Below are positions 1-8,346 of a stretch of DNA of 64,000 nt, in pieces. Source of the stretch: Brevibacillus brevis (GTDB lineage: Bacteria > Bacillota > Bacilli > Brevibacillales > Brevibacillaceae); assembly GCF_022026395.1 (NCBI RefSeq), contig NZ_CP041767.1, forward strand, positions 1,623,501 to 1,687,500, read 5' to 3'. Position 1 is the first letter of the stretch. Every line of letters begins with the position of its first letter. A program made the position numbers and the translations under genes. Under the pieces are notes generated by a model. The model ran no database searches and had not been told where the DNA came from. It saw only the letters and a list, made by a program, of their open reading frames with translations.

Positions 1-179
1 GCCAACAGCCGACGAAGTTCCTCGATGTTTCACGTCCTGTGGACTACAAAGGCTGGGGAGCTTGGCAAAGCACGGCGGATAAAGATATTCAGAGTTTTTT
101 GCTCGATCAGCTCACCGCAGAGGACTTATTGAAAAAATGGGATCAATACTGGACAAAAGAAAAAGCCGAGCGAAAGTAG
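1..179 (+). CDS. Sugar ABC transporter substrate-binding protein, C-terminal end (partial)
   Basis: Only the last 58 codons are present; the reading frame enters at base 3 and stops at 177-179. The fragment (FLDVSRPVDYKGWGAW and then a lysine-rich helix ending KEKAERK) has the look of the C-terminal helix of family 1 extracellular solute-binding proteins. The assignment rests mainly on position: two MalF/MalG-type permeases follow at once, the usual order being binding protein, permease, permease. The substrate cannot be judged from this piece. Confidence 0.6.
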   Translation, partial: QQPTKFLDVSRPVDYKGWGAWQSTADKDIQSFLLDQLTAEDLLKKWDQYWTKEKAERK

Positions 180-197
180 ACGTGGGGGGATGGTAGC

Positions 198-1148
198 TTG
201 GACACACAAAAACCCATCGTCATGATGACGAAGCAGGTTGTGCCGGAAGGGAAGAAATCGTTCCGAATCTCCAAAGAAGGTCGCTTTATATTTTTGTGCC
301 TCTTGCCCGCCATTTTGTTTGTTTCCGTCTTTACGTATTATCCACTCGTGCGTGGAATCATCATGTCTTTTCAGAACTACACGCTTTTTGATTTGATGAA
401 TATTCAGTTCATCGGGCTGGACAACTTTGTGAACGTACTGACAAGCCCGGACTTTCCGCGTGTTGCCATGAACAGCTTTTACTGGGTGTTTTTCTCCCTT
501 GTCTTTCAATTGCTGTTTGGCTTCATGCTGGCCCTCTTGATGCGTAAAAAATTTCGCGGGAGAGGGATATACCAGGCGTTTGTCTTTTTCCCGTGGGCGA
601 TGTCCGGCTTTCTGATTGGGCTGATTTGGCGATGGATGTTCAATGCCCAGTTTGGCGTTATTAACGATTTGCTCTTGAAAACGGGTCTGATCGATGCGCC
701 GATCTCCTTTTTGGCGGATGGCACTTGGGCGATGGCTGCGGTCATTATCGCGAACATTTGGTATGGCGTCGCCTTTTTTGCCATCATGATTCTGGCTGCC
801 CTGCAATCGATCCCGGAGGAGCTATACGAAGCGGCGGCGATGGATGGAGCGGGGCGGATTCAGCAATTTTGGCGGGTGACACTGCCGTATATCATGCCTA
901 CGATGCTGGTGACGATCCTGTTGCGGGTCATTTGGATTCTCAATTTCCCGGACATTATTTACGCGATGACGAATGGAGCTCCTGCAGGCTCCACGCATAT
1001 ATTCGCTACCTACATGATCGATAAAGTCATCTTTGGACAAGACTACGGGCAAGCGTCGGCTGTGGGTGTCATCATCGTAGTGATTTTGATGTTGTTCACC
1101 ATCTTCTACGTGAAAGCGACCAAAGTAGAGAAGGGAGGGGACTTCTAA
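198..1148 (+). CDS. Sugar ABC transporter permease, MalF/UgpA type
   Basis: Inner-membrane subunit of a carbohydrate importer. The 316-residue product has an N-terminal membrane helix (about residues 30-50), further hydrophobic segments along its length, and the EAA loop that docks the ATPase (EELYEAAAMDGAGRIQQFWR, about residues 208-227). I use the TTG start because a GGGGGA ribosome site ends seven bases before it. It lies 18 bp behind the binding-protein fragment and overlaps the next permease by one base, so the three are one operon. No ATPase gene is present nearby; such systems often share a single MsmX-type ATPase encoded elsewhere. The substrate is unknown. Confidence 0.9.
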   Translation: MDTQKPIVMMTKQVVPEGKKSFRISKEGRFIFLCLLPAILFVSVFTYYPLVRGIIMSFQNYTLFDLMNIQFIGLDNFVNVLTSPDFPRVAMNSFYWVFFSLVFQLLFGFMLALLMRKKFRGRGIYQAFVFFPWAMSGFLIGLIWRWMFNAQFGVINDLLLKTGLIDAPISFLADGTWAMAAVIIANIWYGVAFFAIMILAALQSIPEELYEAAAMDGAGRIQQFWRVTLPYIMPTMLVTILLRVIWILNFPDIIYAMTNGAPAGSTHIFATYMIDKVIFGQDYGQASAVGVIIVVILMLFTIFYVKATKVEKGGDF

Positions 1149-1981
1149 TGCACCGTGAACATCTAGGGTGGAGGACTGGCAGAGCAATTGTCTTGACCTT
1201 GTTTCTTGCGTTTGCGATTTTCCCGCTGTATTGGATTATCATTACGTCGCTCAAAGGTCAAAAGGAAATCTTTTCGCTCCCGATTCAATATTGGCCGGAG
1301 CAGGTGACGTTGATCAACTACTTGGAGATCTTTCAGATTTCCCACTTTCAGGTGTACATCTGGAACAGCTTTCTCGTTTCCTTGGTCGCTTCGGCTATGG
1401 TCGTGTTCATCTCGATGCTCGGCGGTTACGTGTTGGCCCGCTTTTCGTTTACAGGCAAGCGTCAGGTGATGTTCGGATTTCTCGTCACCCAAATGATTCC
1501 GATGTTCATAGGCATGGCGCCGTTGTACATGATGATGTCCAAGATGCACATCTTAAACAGCCTGTTTTCGTTGATGCTCATTTACACGGTCATGCTCATT
1601 CCGTTTTGTACGATCATCATGTCCGGCTTTTTCCAACGGATACCCAATGCCCTGGAGGAAGCGGCGATGATGGACGGCTGTTCCCGATTGAGCGCCCTGT
1701 TTCGCGTCATCGTCCCGATCATGCTCCCCGGAATTGCCGCCACATTTATTTTCGCCTTCGTTCAATGCTGGAACGAGCTGATTATGGCGGTTCTGTTCAT
1801 TGATGAAGAGCCAGTCAAAACGATTCCCGTCGCGATGAATGCCTTCATCAAAAAATACGATATCGAATGGGGAGCGATGTCGGCGGCTACGGTGCTGTCA
1901 GTCATCCCGACGATGCTGTTGTTTGCGTTTTGCCAAAAGTACTTGGTGGAAGGGCTCACACAGGGTGCTGTAAAAGGCTAG
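1148..1981 (+). CDS. Sugar ABC transporter permease, MalG/UgpE type
   Basis: Second membrane subunit of the same importer, 277 residues. The EAA motif reads ALEEAAMMDGCSRLSALFRV (about residues 168-187), and several hydrophobic helices are evident. The ATG overlaps the TAA of the upstream permease (TAATG), indicating translational coupling. The protein ends in the usual GLTQGAVKG-type tail of MalG-like permeases. The stop codon lies inside the end of a convergent kinase-like gene; the two overlap by 4 bp and no terminator separates them. Confidence 0.92.
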   Translation: MHREHLGWRTGRAIVLTLFLAFAIFPLYWIIITSLKGQKEIFSLPIQYWPEQVTLINYLEIFQISHFQVYIWNSFLVSLVASAMVVFISMLGGYVLARFSFTGKRQVMFGFLVTQMIPMFIGMAPLYMMMSKMHILNSLFSLMLIYTVMLIPFCTIIMSGFFQRIPNALEEAAMMDGCSRLSALFRVIVPIMLPGIAATFIFAFVQCWNELIMAVLFIDEEPVKTIPVAMNAFIKKYDIEWGAMSAATVLSVIPTMLLFAFCQKYLVEGLTQGAVKG

Positions 1982-2862
1982 AGGTAGTCCCGCATGCCAG
2001 CTTGGTACGCTGTCTCATCGTCGTTTTCCAAACCGAACAACGCTTCCTCCAAGGCAAATGTACTGCGGTAAAATCTCATCCTAGTCATCACCTGCTCAAG
2101 CTGGGGGTACACCGGAGTGAAATGCTGCAAGAACGATTCCCCGTAGCTCGCGCAGAGTCCTGCGAGATCGTAAGCAGGATCGCCTACACAAGAGCCGCCA
2201 AAGTCGATAATGCCTGTGATGCGTTGTTTTGCTGGGGAGTACAAGATATTCCCTGTGCCAAAATCTCCGTGAGTCAGGCAAGGCTGAAAATCAAAGTGAG
2301 CAGGGTCTGCCAGGTATGCTTCAAAGCGCTCTGCCACATCTTTTTTGGCTTGCTCACGCATGGCTGGGAACAACTTCGAAGCAATCTGTTCATACAGGTC
2401 AGTCAATTGCTTGGCCATGTCAAAATCACCAGGGATAAGCTCCGGGAGCAGGGCGGTGACGGGAAGCTGGTGCAGTTCATGAAGAAATTGTGCCAGCTGG
2501 GCAGCGACAGTCGGTACGGAATTTTGACGCGAGGCTGCTTGAAAAGCTTCTCGGGTAAAAGGCTCACCTTCGAGTTGCGGATATCCGGCAAACACCCGCC
2601 CAGGTATTTCCTCAGCAAAGGACAAAAAGATCGGAGCCGGAATCGGCAGGGAGAGATATGGTTTTACTGTGCGTAAAATGCTCGTTTCGATCTTCAGTTG
2701 CTCGATTCCGGCGGTGTATTTCGGAAAGCGAAACACGTACGCGTCATTGACGATAAGCACATCATTGTTTTGGCCCATCTTATTAAAGTAAGCGGAAGTG
2801 ATGGTCAATTCTGGATACATTGCTTGAATGTGTTGAATATACGCTTGCGTTGTCGTTGTCAT
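1978..2862 (-). CDS. Phosphotransferase of the aminoglycoside (APH)/choline kinase fold
   Basis: Probable small-molecule kinase, 294 residues. It contains the APH catalytic loop LTHGDFGTGNILYS (HGD..x..N) and the metal-binding segment GIIDFGGSCVGDPAYDLAGL, in the order seen in this family. The start chosen is the second of two adjacent ATGs (2862) because AAGGAG is seven bases upstream of it; the first ATG would leave only four. Family members act on aminoglycosides, macrolides, homoserine or sugars, and the sequence alone does not say which. It is not evidence of resistance. The gene converges on and overlaps the sugar permease gene by 4 bp. Confidence 0.85.
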   Translation of the reverse strand: MTTTTQAYIQHIQAMYPELTITSAYFNKMGQNNDVLIVNDAYVFRFPKYTAGIEQLKIETSILRTVKPYLSLPIPAPIFLSFAEEIPGRVFAGYPQLEGEPFTREAFQAASRQNSVPTVAAQLAQFLHELHQLPVTALLPELIPGDFDMAKQLTDLYEQIASKLFPAMREQAKKDVAERFEAYLADPAHFDFQPCLTHGDFGTGNILYSPAKQRITGIIDFGGSCVGDPAYDLAGLCASYGESFLQHFTPVYPQLEQVMTRMRFYRSTFALEEALFGLENDDETAYQAGMRDYL

Positions 2863-2895
2863 CATGATTCTCCTTCCAATACCCCGCATTTCGAA

Positions 2896-2930
2896 AAAAG
2901 AGCACTCTCCCCGTAGGAAAGTGCTCTTTT
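2896..2930 (-). terminator. Rho-independent terminator
   Basis: An 11-bp perfect stem (AAAAGAGCACT with AGTGCTCTTTT) flanked by an A/T run. It lies just past the stop of the minus-strand gene that ends at 2935 and probably ends that transcript. Confidence 0.8.
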
Positions 2931-2934
2931 GTAT

Positions 2935-3381
2935 TTACGATGCTGCCAGTTCAAATCTGACAAGCGTTTCTTTGGTGTTTGCGAGCTTTTCTAGTTCAAC
3001 AATTCGCCAGTTAGGGGAGATTGTCCTGCGCATCCACGCCAATGCATCGTCTCGTAAGCGAACGCGGTGCAGTGCTGTTTCCTCAACGTGATAGTCACGC
3101 TCCGCTTGGATGTTGTAGCGTTTGTTCAGCAAAAATTTGATCCCGTTAAAAGTGGTGAACTTGATCTGGTAGCCTTCGCGAATCGCAGCTTCCAGCGTAG
3201 AGGGATCATTTTTGGACAGTTCAAAGAGATGGGTGTAATCGTACTTGCCGCCCTCCACGTCCGAAAAAGGCGCAGGGTCACCTTTTCTCAGCTTGTGGAT
3301 GATTTCTTCATCGACGAATCCATGGGCACGGGCTGCCTCTAACAGCATCGTTTCCCACTGGGATAGTTTTACGGTAGACAT
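2935..3381 (-). CDS. Conserved-looking protein of unknown function
   Basis: A 148-residue soluble protein that I do not recognise. It is rich in charged residues, has no signal peptide, no membrane helix and no cysteine cluster. It starts MSTVKLSQWETMLLEAARAH and has an alternating basic and hydrophobic C-terminal half (YHVEETALHRVRLRDDALAW). It is likely real: GAGGAGGG sits seven bases before the ATG, codon use matches the neighbours, and a clear terminator follows. It is transcribed alone. No function is proposed. Confidence 0.65.
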   Translation of the reverse strand: MSTVKLSQWETMLLEAARAHGFVDEEIIHKLRKGDPAPFSDVEGGKYDYTHLFELSKNDPSTLEAAIREGYQIKFTTFNGIKFLLNKRYNIQAERDYHVEETALHRVRLRDDALAWMRRTISPNWRIVELEKLANTKETLVRFELAAS

Positions 3382-3514
3382 GGACTGTCCCTCCTCTTAG
3401 CACGATGTAACGGTACAGACTCGCCCGCTTTCTCCCAGTATAAAGCAATGAAATTGTACTTCTCAACTACAATTCCGACTGTTTTACTATGAAAAGTGCG
3501 GCGAACTGCTTTGC

Positions 3515-4408
3515 TCAGGATGAGAGTGAGGAGAGGTTCTTCTTTTCACGCGGCTCCTTGGAGGTTGTAGTCAAGGTCACGCCTGCAATGATGAGAATCG
3601 CACCGAAAAACTGTACGGCTGTTACAGGCTTTGCCAGCAATAATAAGCCGAAAAGCATGGCGATAAATGGTTCGAGATTGGCAAACATCGCGGCTTTGGC
3701 AGCCCCTACCTTCTGTAGTTGGCTGTTCCAGATTAAGGTCACTATGCCGTGCATAACGACAGCGGTGACAAACAAGAGAAGCCAGGATGAAAGGCTGGTG
3801 CTTACCGTAGCCGTAGGGATGCTGATCAGGACAAAAGGCAGCATCGATCCGAAGCCGATCAAATTGGATACGAGCGTCGTCACGAGTGGAGGGAGTCGAT
3901 GTCCCAACAACCTGACGAGGATGATCGAGGTAGCGAATGTCAGCATCGTCAACACAATCCAGAGGATACCGACATCAAAATGCAGCTCTGCCCCTGTATA
4001 AATGACGAATAAAACGCCTGATGTACCGATCACCGAACCGATTGCCATACGACCAGTCAGTGATTCTTTCAAGAATAAGGCAGCCAAGAGAGCGGTAGTA
4101 ATCGGCGTCAATGCCAGGATCAGGGCAGAGGTGGTCGGATCAGCTGTAACGAGCCCTTTGTAGAAGGACCACTGGTTAATGAATACGCCGACAACTCCCA
4201 ATACCGCGAGCAAAAGCCAGTCCGTACGAGAAAGCTTTGGCATTTTCAGACGTCCTCTGGACCAGATGAGCAGAAACAACACAATAAACAAGAGACGCAT
4301 AGCTGACAAAAAGAGCGGAGAAAACTCGGCGACGAGCATTTTCCCGAAGACGAAATTGCTGCCCCAAGCAGTTACGCAAAAAATGAGCAGCAAGTAGGAG
4401 CGTAGCAT
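3515..4408 (-). CDS. EamA-family (drug/metabolite transporter) permease
   Basis: Membrane exporter of the DMT superfamily, 297 residues, with about ten hydrophobic helices arranged as two EamA repeats (roughly residues 1-130 and 145-285). Repeat landmarks are CVTAWGSNFVFGKML near the N-terminus and WNSQLQKVGAAKAAMFANLEPFIAMLFG in the second repeat, a typical DMT signature. AGGAAGGA precedes the ATG. The substrate is not predictable; family members export amino acids, nucleosides or metabolites. It lies 22 bp downstream of the symporter gene and could be the last gene of that minus-strand operon. Confidence 0.88.
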   Translation of the reverse strand: MLRSYLLLIFCVTAWGSNFVFGKMLVAEFSPLFLSAMRLLFIVLFLLIWSRGRLKMPKLSRTDWLLLAVLGVVGVFINQWSFYKGLVTADPTTSALILALTPITTALLAALFLKESLTGRMAIGSVIGTSGVLFVIYTGAELHFDVGILWIVLTMLTFATSIILVRLLGHRLPPLVTTLVSNLIGFGSMLPFVLISIPTATVSTSLSSWLLLFVTAVVMHGIVTLIWNSQLQKVGAAKAAMFANLEPFIAMLFGLLLLAKPVTAVQFFGAILIIAGVTLTTTSKEPREKKNLSSLSS

Positions 4409-4430
4409 AGGATTCGTTCCTTCCTGTGGG

Positions 4431-5759
4431 TCAGCGAGTGTGATCCGGCGTTCGGATGTACCGTTTCCATAGCCAGGTCATGGACAAGTAGGCCGTTAAA
4501 ACCAGAGCTGTACATAAGGAGGCAATCCAGATTGCCATCATCGGATCGACGTACATCCGGCTGCTATAGCCTGCGACGAATCCCATTACTGCGCTGATCA
4601 AAATGAAAGTAGGTGCTTTTCCCTTTGTCAAAACAATGACGACGACAGGCAAAAACAGCGAGGCATACATAATGCCAAAGAAGAACAGTAAATCCAGCAA
4701 GGTCGGCTTGAAGTAGATCGTTAAACCATACGAAAGCGCACCGATGGCAATGGCAAGGATGTAGCCCAAACGGATTTTTTGCCGTTCCGAAGCGTCTGGG
4801 CGGAACAGCTGATACACATTGTTGACCATCAGACTGATCATGGAATGAAGACCTGCACCGAAAGCGGACATGATTGCTCCAAAGGCACAGAGGACAAATA
4901 ATACAAGCAAGATCATCGTGTCAATCTTGCGTACGAGATCAAACAACAGCGAGTAGATATCATCAAATCCGCCCGTAAAAAGGACGATGATGATCAGCGA
5001 GGAAAACGCCAGGGGTACGGTGGCAAAAATGAGCCCGGACACCAGAAAGGTAGGGACGATCTTTTTCTCTTCCATCATATAGAGCCGCTGCCACGATGCC
5101 TGATCGACAAACACTTGACCAAACCCGATCAACAGTCCGGTAATGATAAAAAAAAGACCCTCGTTGTTGTTGAGCACCAGAAGGTAAGGATGGTACAGGC
5201 GCAGCCCGTTATAGACGTGCTCGACACCTTTTCCGACGAAAAAGTAGACGGGAATCAGGATAATGGCTGCAAACGTAATGACAATTTGCACGATGGCAAA
5301 CCGATGGATCGAGCGGATTCCCCCGATGCCTGCAAACAGCACACAAAATCCGAAAAAGCAGAGCAAGCCGAGCGGGATCGGTAAGCCAAACAAGATGTTG
5401 AGCAATACGCCCCCAGCCATCCCCTGAACGAACATCGCTTCGATCGTCGTAATCAAAAGGATGATGATCATCAACCAGTAACCAAACGGATGCAGCTTGT
5501 CCCGCATGTAATCCCCGATGGTCATCCCTTCTGACAACTCACGCCGGACCTTTCGCCCAAGCAGTCCAAACATACTGAGGGCAAATGCTCCCATCAAAGC
5601 GAAGCCGATCCCGCCAAATATTCCGTATTTGACGAGTGCTTCCGGTGAACCGAAGATCGTGTTTCCGGTCACCCAGCGGGCGAGGATCGAGACGACCCCA
5701 AGCCCGATGCCGATCTTTGCTGCACCTACCACGTATTCGCGAAACGATAAGTAGGTCAA
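4431..5759 (-). CDS. Sodium:solute symporter (SSS family)
   Basis: Na+-coupled importer, 442 residues, with about 12-13 membrane segments. The order of hydrophobic helices and the segments FGQVFVDQASWQRLYMMEEKK and SAFGAGLHSMISLMVNNVY match SSS transporters. The long open frame runs further upstream, but the start is placed at a TTG (5759) because AAGGGGA is seven bases before it, and the upstream stretch merely overlaps the response-regulator gene. The TTG shares bases with the regulator's stop (TTGA), so translation is coupled. Its position directly after a kinase/regulator pair suggests that the two-component system controls, or senses the substrate of, this transporter. The substrate is unknown. 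Confidence 0.88.
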   Translation of the reverse strand: MTYLSFREYVVGAAKIGIGLGVVSILARWVTGNTIFGSPEALVKYGIFGGIGFALMGAFALSMFGLLGRKVRRELSEGMTIGDYMRDKLHPFGYWLMIIILLITTIEAMFVQGMAGGVLLNILFGLPIPLGLLCFFGFCVLFAGIGGIRSIHRFAIVQIVITFAAIILIPVYFFVGKGVEHVYNGLRLYHPYLLVLNNNEGLFFIITGLLIGFGQVFVDQASWQRLYMMEEKKIVPTFLVSGLIFATVPLAFSSLIIIVLFTGGFDDIYSLLFDLVRKIDTMILLVLFVLCAFGAIMSAFGAGLHSMISLMVNNVYQLFRPDASERQKIRLGYILAIAIGALSYGLTIYFKPTLLDLLFFFGIMYASLFLPVVVIVLTKGKAPTFILISAVMGFVAGYSSRMYVDPMMAIWIASLCTALVLTAYLSMTWLWKRYIRTPDHTR

Positions 5760-6460
5760 GATACATTCCCCTTGTCCCGGTATTCTTTCGGGGTTTTCCC
5801 CACTACCTTGCGAAAAATGGTGCTGAAATAGTGTTGGCTGTTGAAGCCAGTCCGCTCGGCAACCGTCGATATGCTCCAATCAGGATGAGCAATCAGGAAC
5901 TTCTTCGACATTTGAATGCGGTACTGCATTAAATACTCAGAGAATGAGACGCCTACTTCTTCATGAAAACGGCGGCTCAAATACGTCGGATTGATATGGA
6001 CCTCTGCGGCCAGATCAGCCAAATTCAGCTTCTCCGCGAATTTTTGATGAATGATGTTCATCGCATCAGAAATAATTCGGGTGTAAGCAGAGAGGGCAGG
6101 GCTCTTCTGATATTTTTTTAGAATGTCGACCAGCTCGCTCTCAATGACGGGCTTCGTGATGTAATCCACGACACCGAGGCGGATCGATTGCTTTGCATAA
6201 TGAAAATCTTGATAAGCCGTTACAATGATGAGCTCGATGTCTTTGTGCTGGGCTCTCAGCTCTTCGCCAAGCACCAGACCGGATTTCCCCGGAAGATTAA
6301 TATCCAGAAAGGCGAGATGAAGAGGAACCTTCTGGCTGATCGCCATGGCCTTGCTGCCATCTGCGGCCTTGTAGAATTTCCACAAGGGGAACATGGGCTG
6401 AATCAAATACTCGAGTTGGTCCAGCTCCAACGGTTCGTCATCCACGAGTAATACGTTCAT
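5756..6460 (-). CDS. Response regulator with AraC-type DNA-binding domain (YesN-like)
   Basis: A 234-residue two-component regulator. The receiver spans residues 1-115 with acidic pair D7/D8, phospho-acceptor D53 (FLDINLPGKSG) and conserved lysine in ITKP. The AraC domain (about 125-230) contains both helix-turn-helix units: LADLAAEVHINPTYLSRRFH and ISTVAERTGFNSQHYFSTIF, ending KVVGKTPKEYR. AraC proteins bind two boxes about one helical turn apart, with direct repeats often spaced 21 bp. Exactly that pattern occurs at six promoters in this window, so this protein is the best local candidate for their activator (inference). It follows the sensor kinase gene by 4 bp. Confidence 0.93.
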   Translation of the reverse strand: MNVLLVDDEPLELDQLEYLIQPMFPLWKFYKAADGSKAMAISQKVPLHLAFLDINLPGKSGLVLGEELRAQHKDIELIIVTAYQDFHYAKQSIRLGVVDYITKPVIESELVDILKKYQKSPALSAYTRIISDAMNIIHQKFAEKLNLADLAAEVHINPTYLSRRFHEEVGVSFSEYLMQYRIQMSKKFLIAHPDWSISTVAERTGFNSQHYFSTIFRKVVGKTPKEYRDKGNVS

Positions 6461-6464
6461 CTTC

Positions 6465-7253
6465 TCACCTCAGATCGATTTGTTCATACGTACAGGGCCA
6501 CCTGACAGACACAAGAGTTCCTCCCTCAGATATCGGAGCAAGCTCCAGATGTGCATGATCACCAAAACAAAGGTGGAGCCGTCTACGGATGTTATCCAAC
6601 CCGTGACCGCTCTTCTCATGTGGCTGTTCGGTTTCGATCTCACTTTCATTCTGGAATGCTGTAAGTCCGGAAGAACCGTTGTCGATGACCGTAAGCAGGA
6701 CATCGTCATCTTGTCGGCTTATGCGGATGTCTATGATAGCTTCGCCCATTTTTCGTTCTAATCCATGCTTAAATGCGTTTTCCACGAGCGTTTGCAAGAC
6801 GAATGGCGGTATGGATGCCTGCAAGAGATCATCTGCACAATCTAGCTGAATCCGGAGACGATCGCCGAAACGCAGCTTTTGAATCTCCAAATATTGCTCC
6901 GTGTACGTAATCTCCCGCGCCAATGAAATCAACGGCTCTGTGGATTTGTATTTGAATTTGAGAAACTGGGAGAGGACTTCGAGCGCTCTCACCAGTTCCT
7001 TCGTTCGGTTTAATCGCGCCAGACTCAGAATGACATTTAGCGTATTAAACAAGAAGTGAGGCTGGATTTGTTGATTCAACTGATTGTAGAGCGCTTGCTG
7101 AAGCTCTTTTTCCAGCTCGATCTTTAGATTTTTGTTTTCTAATAGATCAATCCGCTTCTCGAAAATAAACAGAAACAATAAAGCAATAGCTCCTACGATA
7201 GGAGCCAAAATAAACAGCAGAATGAGTAATGTGAAACCTTCGAAGCTTATCAT
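6465..7253 (-). CDS. Sensor histidine kinase, YesM/LytS-like (short, little sensor domain)
   Basis: Membrane histidine kinase, 262 residues. One hydrophobic hairpin or helix (about residues 8-31) is followed by a coiled region, the phospho-accepting H66 in NQQIQPHFLFNTLN, then N-box ENAFKHG (N159), G-box DNGSSGL and GHGLDNIRRRL. This is the HisK_5 layout. It lacks the extracellular dCache domain of most YesM proteins, so it has almost no sensor of its own and may read a partner, perhaps the adjacent symporter or ABC transporter. Start supported by AAGGGA. The 95-bp gap to the ABC operon upstream holds no clear terminator, so co-transcription is possible. Confidence 0.92.
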   Translation of the reverse strand: MISFEGFTLLILLFILAPIVGAIALLFLFIFEKRIDLLENKNLKIELEKELQQALYNQLNQQIQPHFLFNTLNVILSLARLNRTKELVRALEVLSQFLKFKYKSTEPLISLAREITYTEQYLEIQKLRFGDRLRIQLDCADDLLQASIPPFVLQTLVENAFKHGLERKMGEAIIDIRISRQDDDVLLTVIDNGSSGLTAFQNESEIETEQPHEKSGHGLDNIRRRLHLCFGDHAHLELAPISEGGTLVSVRWPCTYEQIDLR

Positions 7254-7348
7254 GAGATCCCTTCTGTATAGATAGATTTTGCAGTTACCATCATATCATG
7301 CTGCTTCGTGATCTCTTGCGTTTTTAGAAAATTTTAATCTCTCTATGA

Positions 7349-8344
7349 TTAGACTTGGGCAAGGTGGCAGGCGACTTGGTGCGTGTCGTGCAAACTCGTC
7401 AGCCCAGGTACTTCTGTTTTGCAACGATCAATCGCATACGGGCAACGCGTATGGAAGCGGCAGCCCTGAGGAGGATTGATGGGAGAAGGGACATCTCCGC
7501 GCAAAATGATCCGCTCCTGCTTTTTGTTAATATCCGGAACCGGAATCGCAGACAAAAGTGCCTGCGTGTAAGGATGCTGCGGGTTGTCGAACAGCGACTT
7601 TTTATCCGCGATCTCTACCACTTTACCGAGGTACATCACCATGACGCGATCCGAGATGTGACGAACGACGCCGAGGTCATGGGAGATGAACAAATACGTC
7701 AGCTTGAATTGCTTTTGCAACGATTTCAGGAGATTCAACACTTGAGCCTGAATAGATACGTCGAGTGCCGATACGGCTTCGTCACAAATGATCAGCTTCG
7801 GCTGCATCGCGAGCGCACGCGCAATCCCGATTCGTTGGCGTTGTCCACCGCTGAACTCATGCGGGAAGCGGTCAATTTGGTCCGGACGCAAGCCTACATA
7901 GCCGAGCAGCTCGATAATGCGATCACGGCGTTGATGGGCAGGTACGATATTTTGAATCGCCAACGCTTCTCCGAGAATAGCGGATACAGATTGGCGCGGG
8001 TTGAGCGAAGCAAATGGGTCCTGGAAAATGACCTGCAAATGCTTGCGCATGTCGCGCATTTGCTTCTTGGACATCGCCAGTAAATCTTGTCCCTCGAATA
8101 GTACCGTTCCGCTCGTCGGTTCATCCAGGCGGAGGATGGCACGACCGGTAGTAGATTTGCCACAACCGGATTCGCCTACAATACTCAGTGTTTCTCCTTC
8201 ATGGATCGTGAAGCTGATGTCATCCACGGCTTTTACATGGTTGACGGTACGGCCTAAAATGCCGCCTTTGATCGGGAAGTGCTGCTTGAGATTTTTTACT
8301 TCCAGCAGTGGTTTTTTCGTTGGATTCGCTTGTGTCGTCATCAT
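7349..8344 (-). CDS. Peptide-type ABC transporter ATPase, DppF/OppF family
   Basis: Cytoplasmic ATPase of a dipeptide/oligopeptide/nickel-type importer, 331 residues from the chosen start. Walker A is GESGCGKST, signature FSGGQRQRIGIARALA, Walker B LIICDEAVSALDV, and the C-terminal oligopeptide extension with its cysteine-containing GCRFHTRCPYAIDRCK segment is intact. Three ATGs cluster at the 5' end; the one at 8344 has GGAGG seven bases upstream and follows the stop of the DppD-like gene by 2 bp. It is the last gene of the four-gene transporter operon. Confidence 0.93.
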   Translation of the reverse strand: MMTTQANPTKKPLLEVKNLKQHFPIKGGILGRTVNHVKAVDDISFTIHEGETLSIVGESGCGKSTTGRAILRLDEPTSGTVLFEGQDLLAMSKKQMRDMRKHLQVIFQDPFASLNPRQSVSAILGEALAIQNIVPAHQRRDRIIELLGYVGLRPDQIDRFPHEFSGGQRQRIGIARALAMQPKLIICDEAVSALDVSIQAQVLNLLKSLQKQFKLTYLFISHDLGVVRHISDRVMVMYLGKVVEIADKKSLFDNPQHPYTQALLSAIPVPDINKKQERIILRGDVPSPINPPQGCRFHTRCPYAIDRCKTEVPGLTSLHDTHQVACHLAQV

Positions 8345-8346
8345 GA

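Noticed and set aside
1867-2676. A 269-codon plus-strand frame opposite the APH-fold kinase
   Set aside because: The minus strand carries clear HGD and DFG-type kinase motifs; the plus frame shows no domain and no ribosome site.
1978-2862. Calling the APH-fold gene an aminoglycoside resistance determinant
   Set aside because: Only the shared kinase-fold motifs are visible; they do not discriminate aminoglycosides from other substrates.
7254-7348. A copy of the shared operator upstream of the sensor kinase gene
   Set aside because: The nearest text on the minus strand (GTAACTGCAAAATC) lacks the GTAAAG box, the three-base gap and the -10 phasing.
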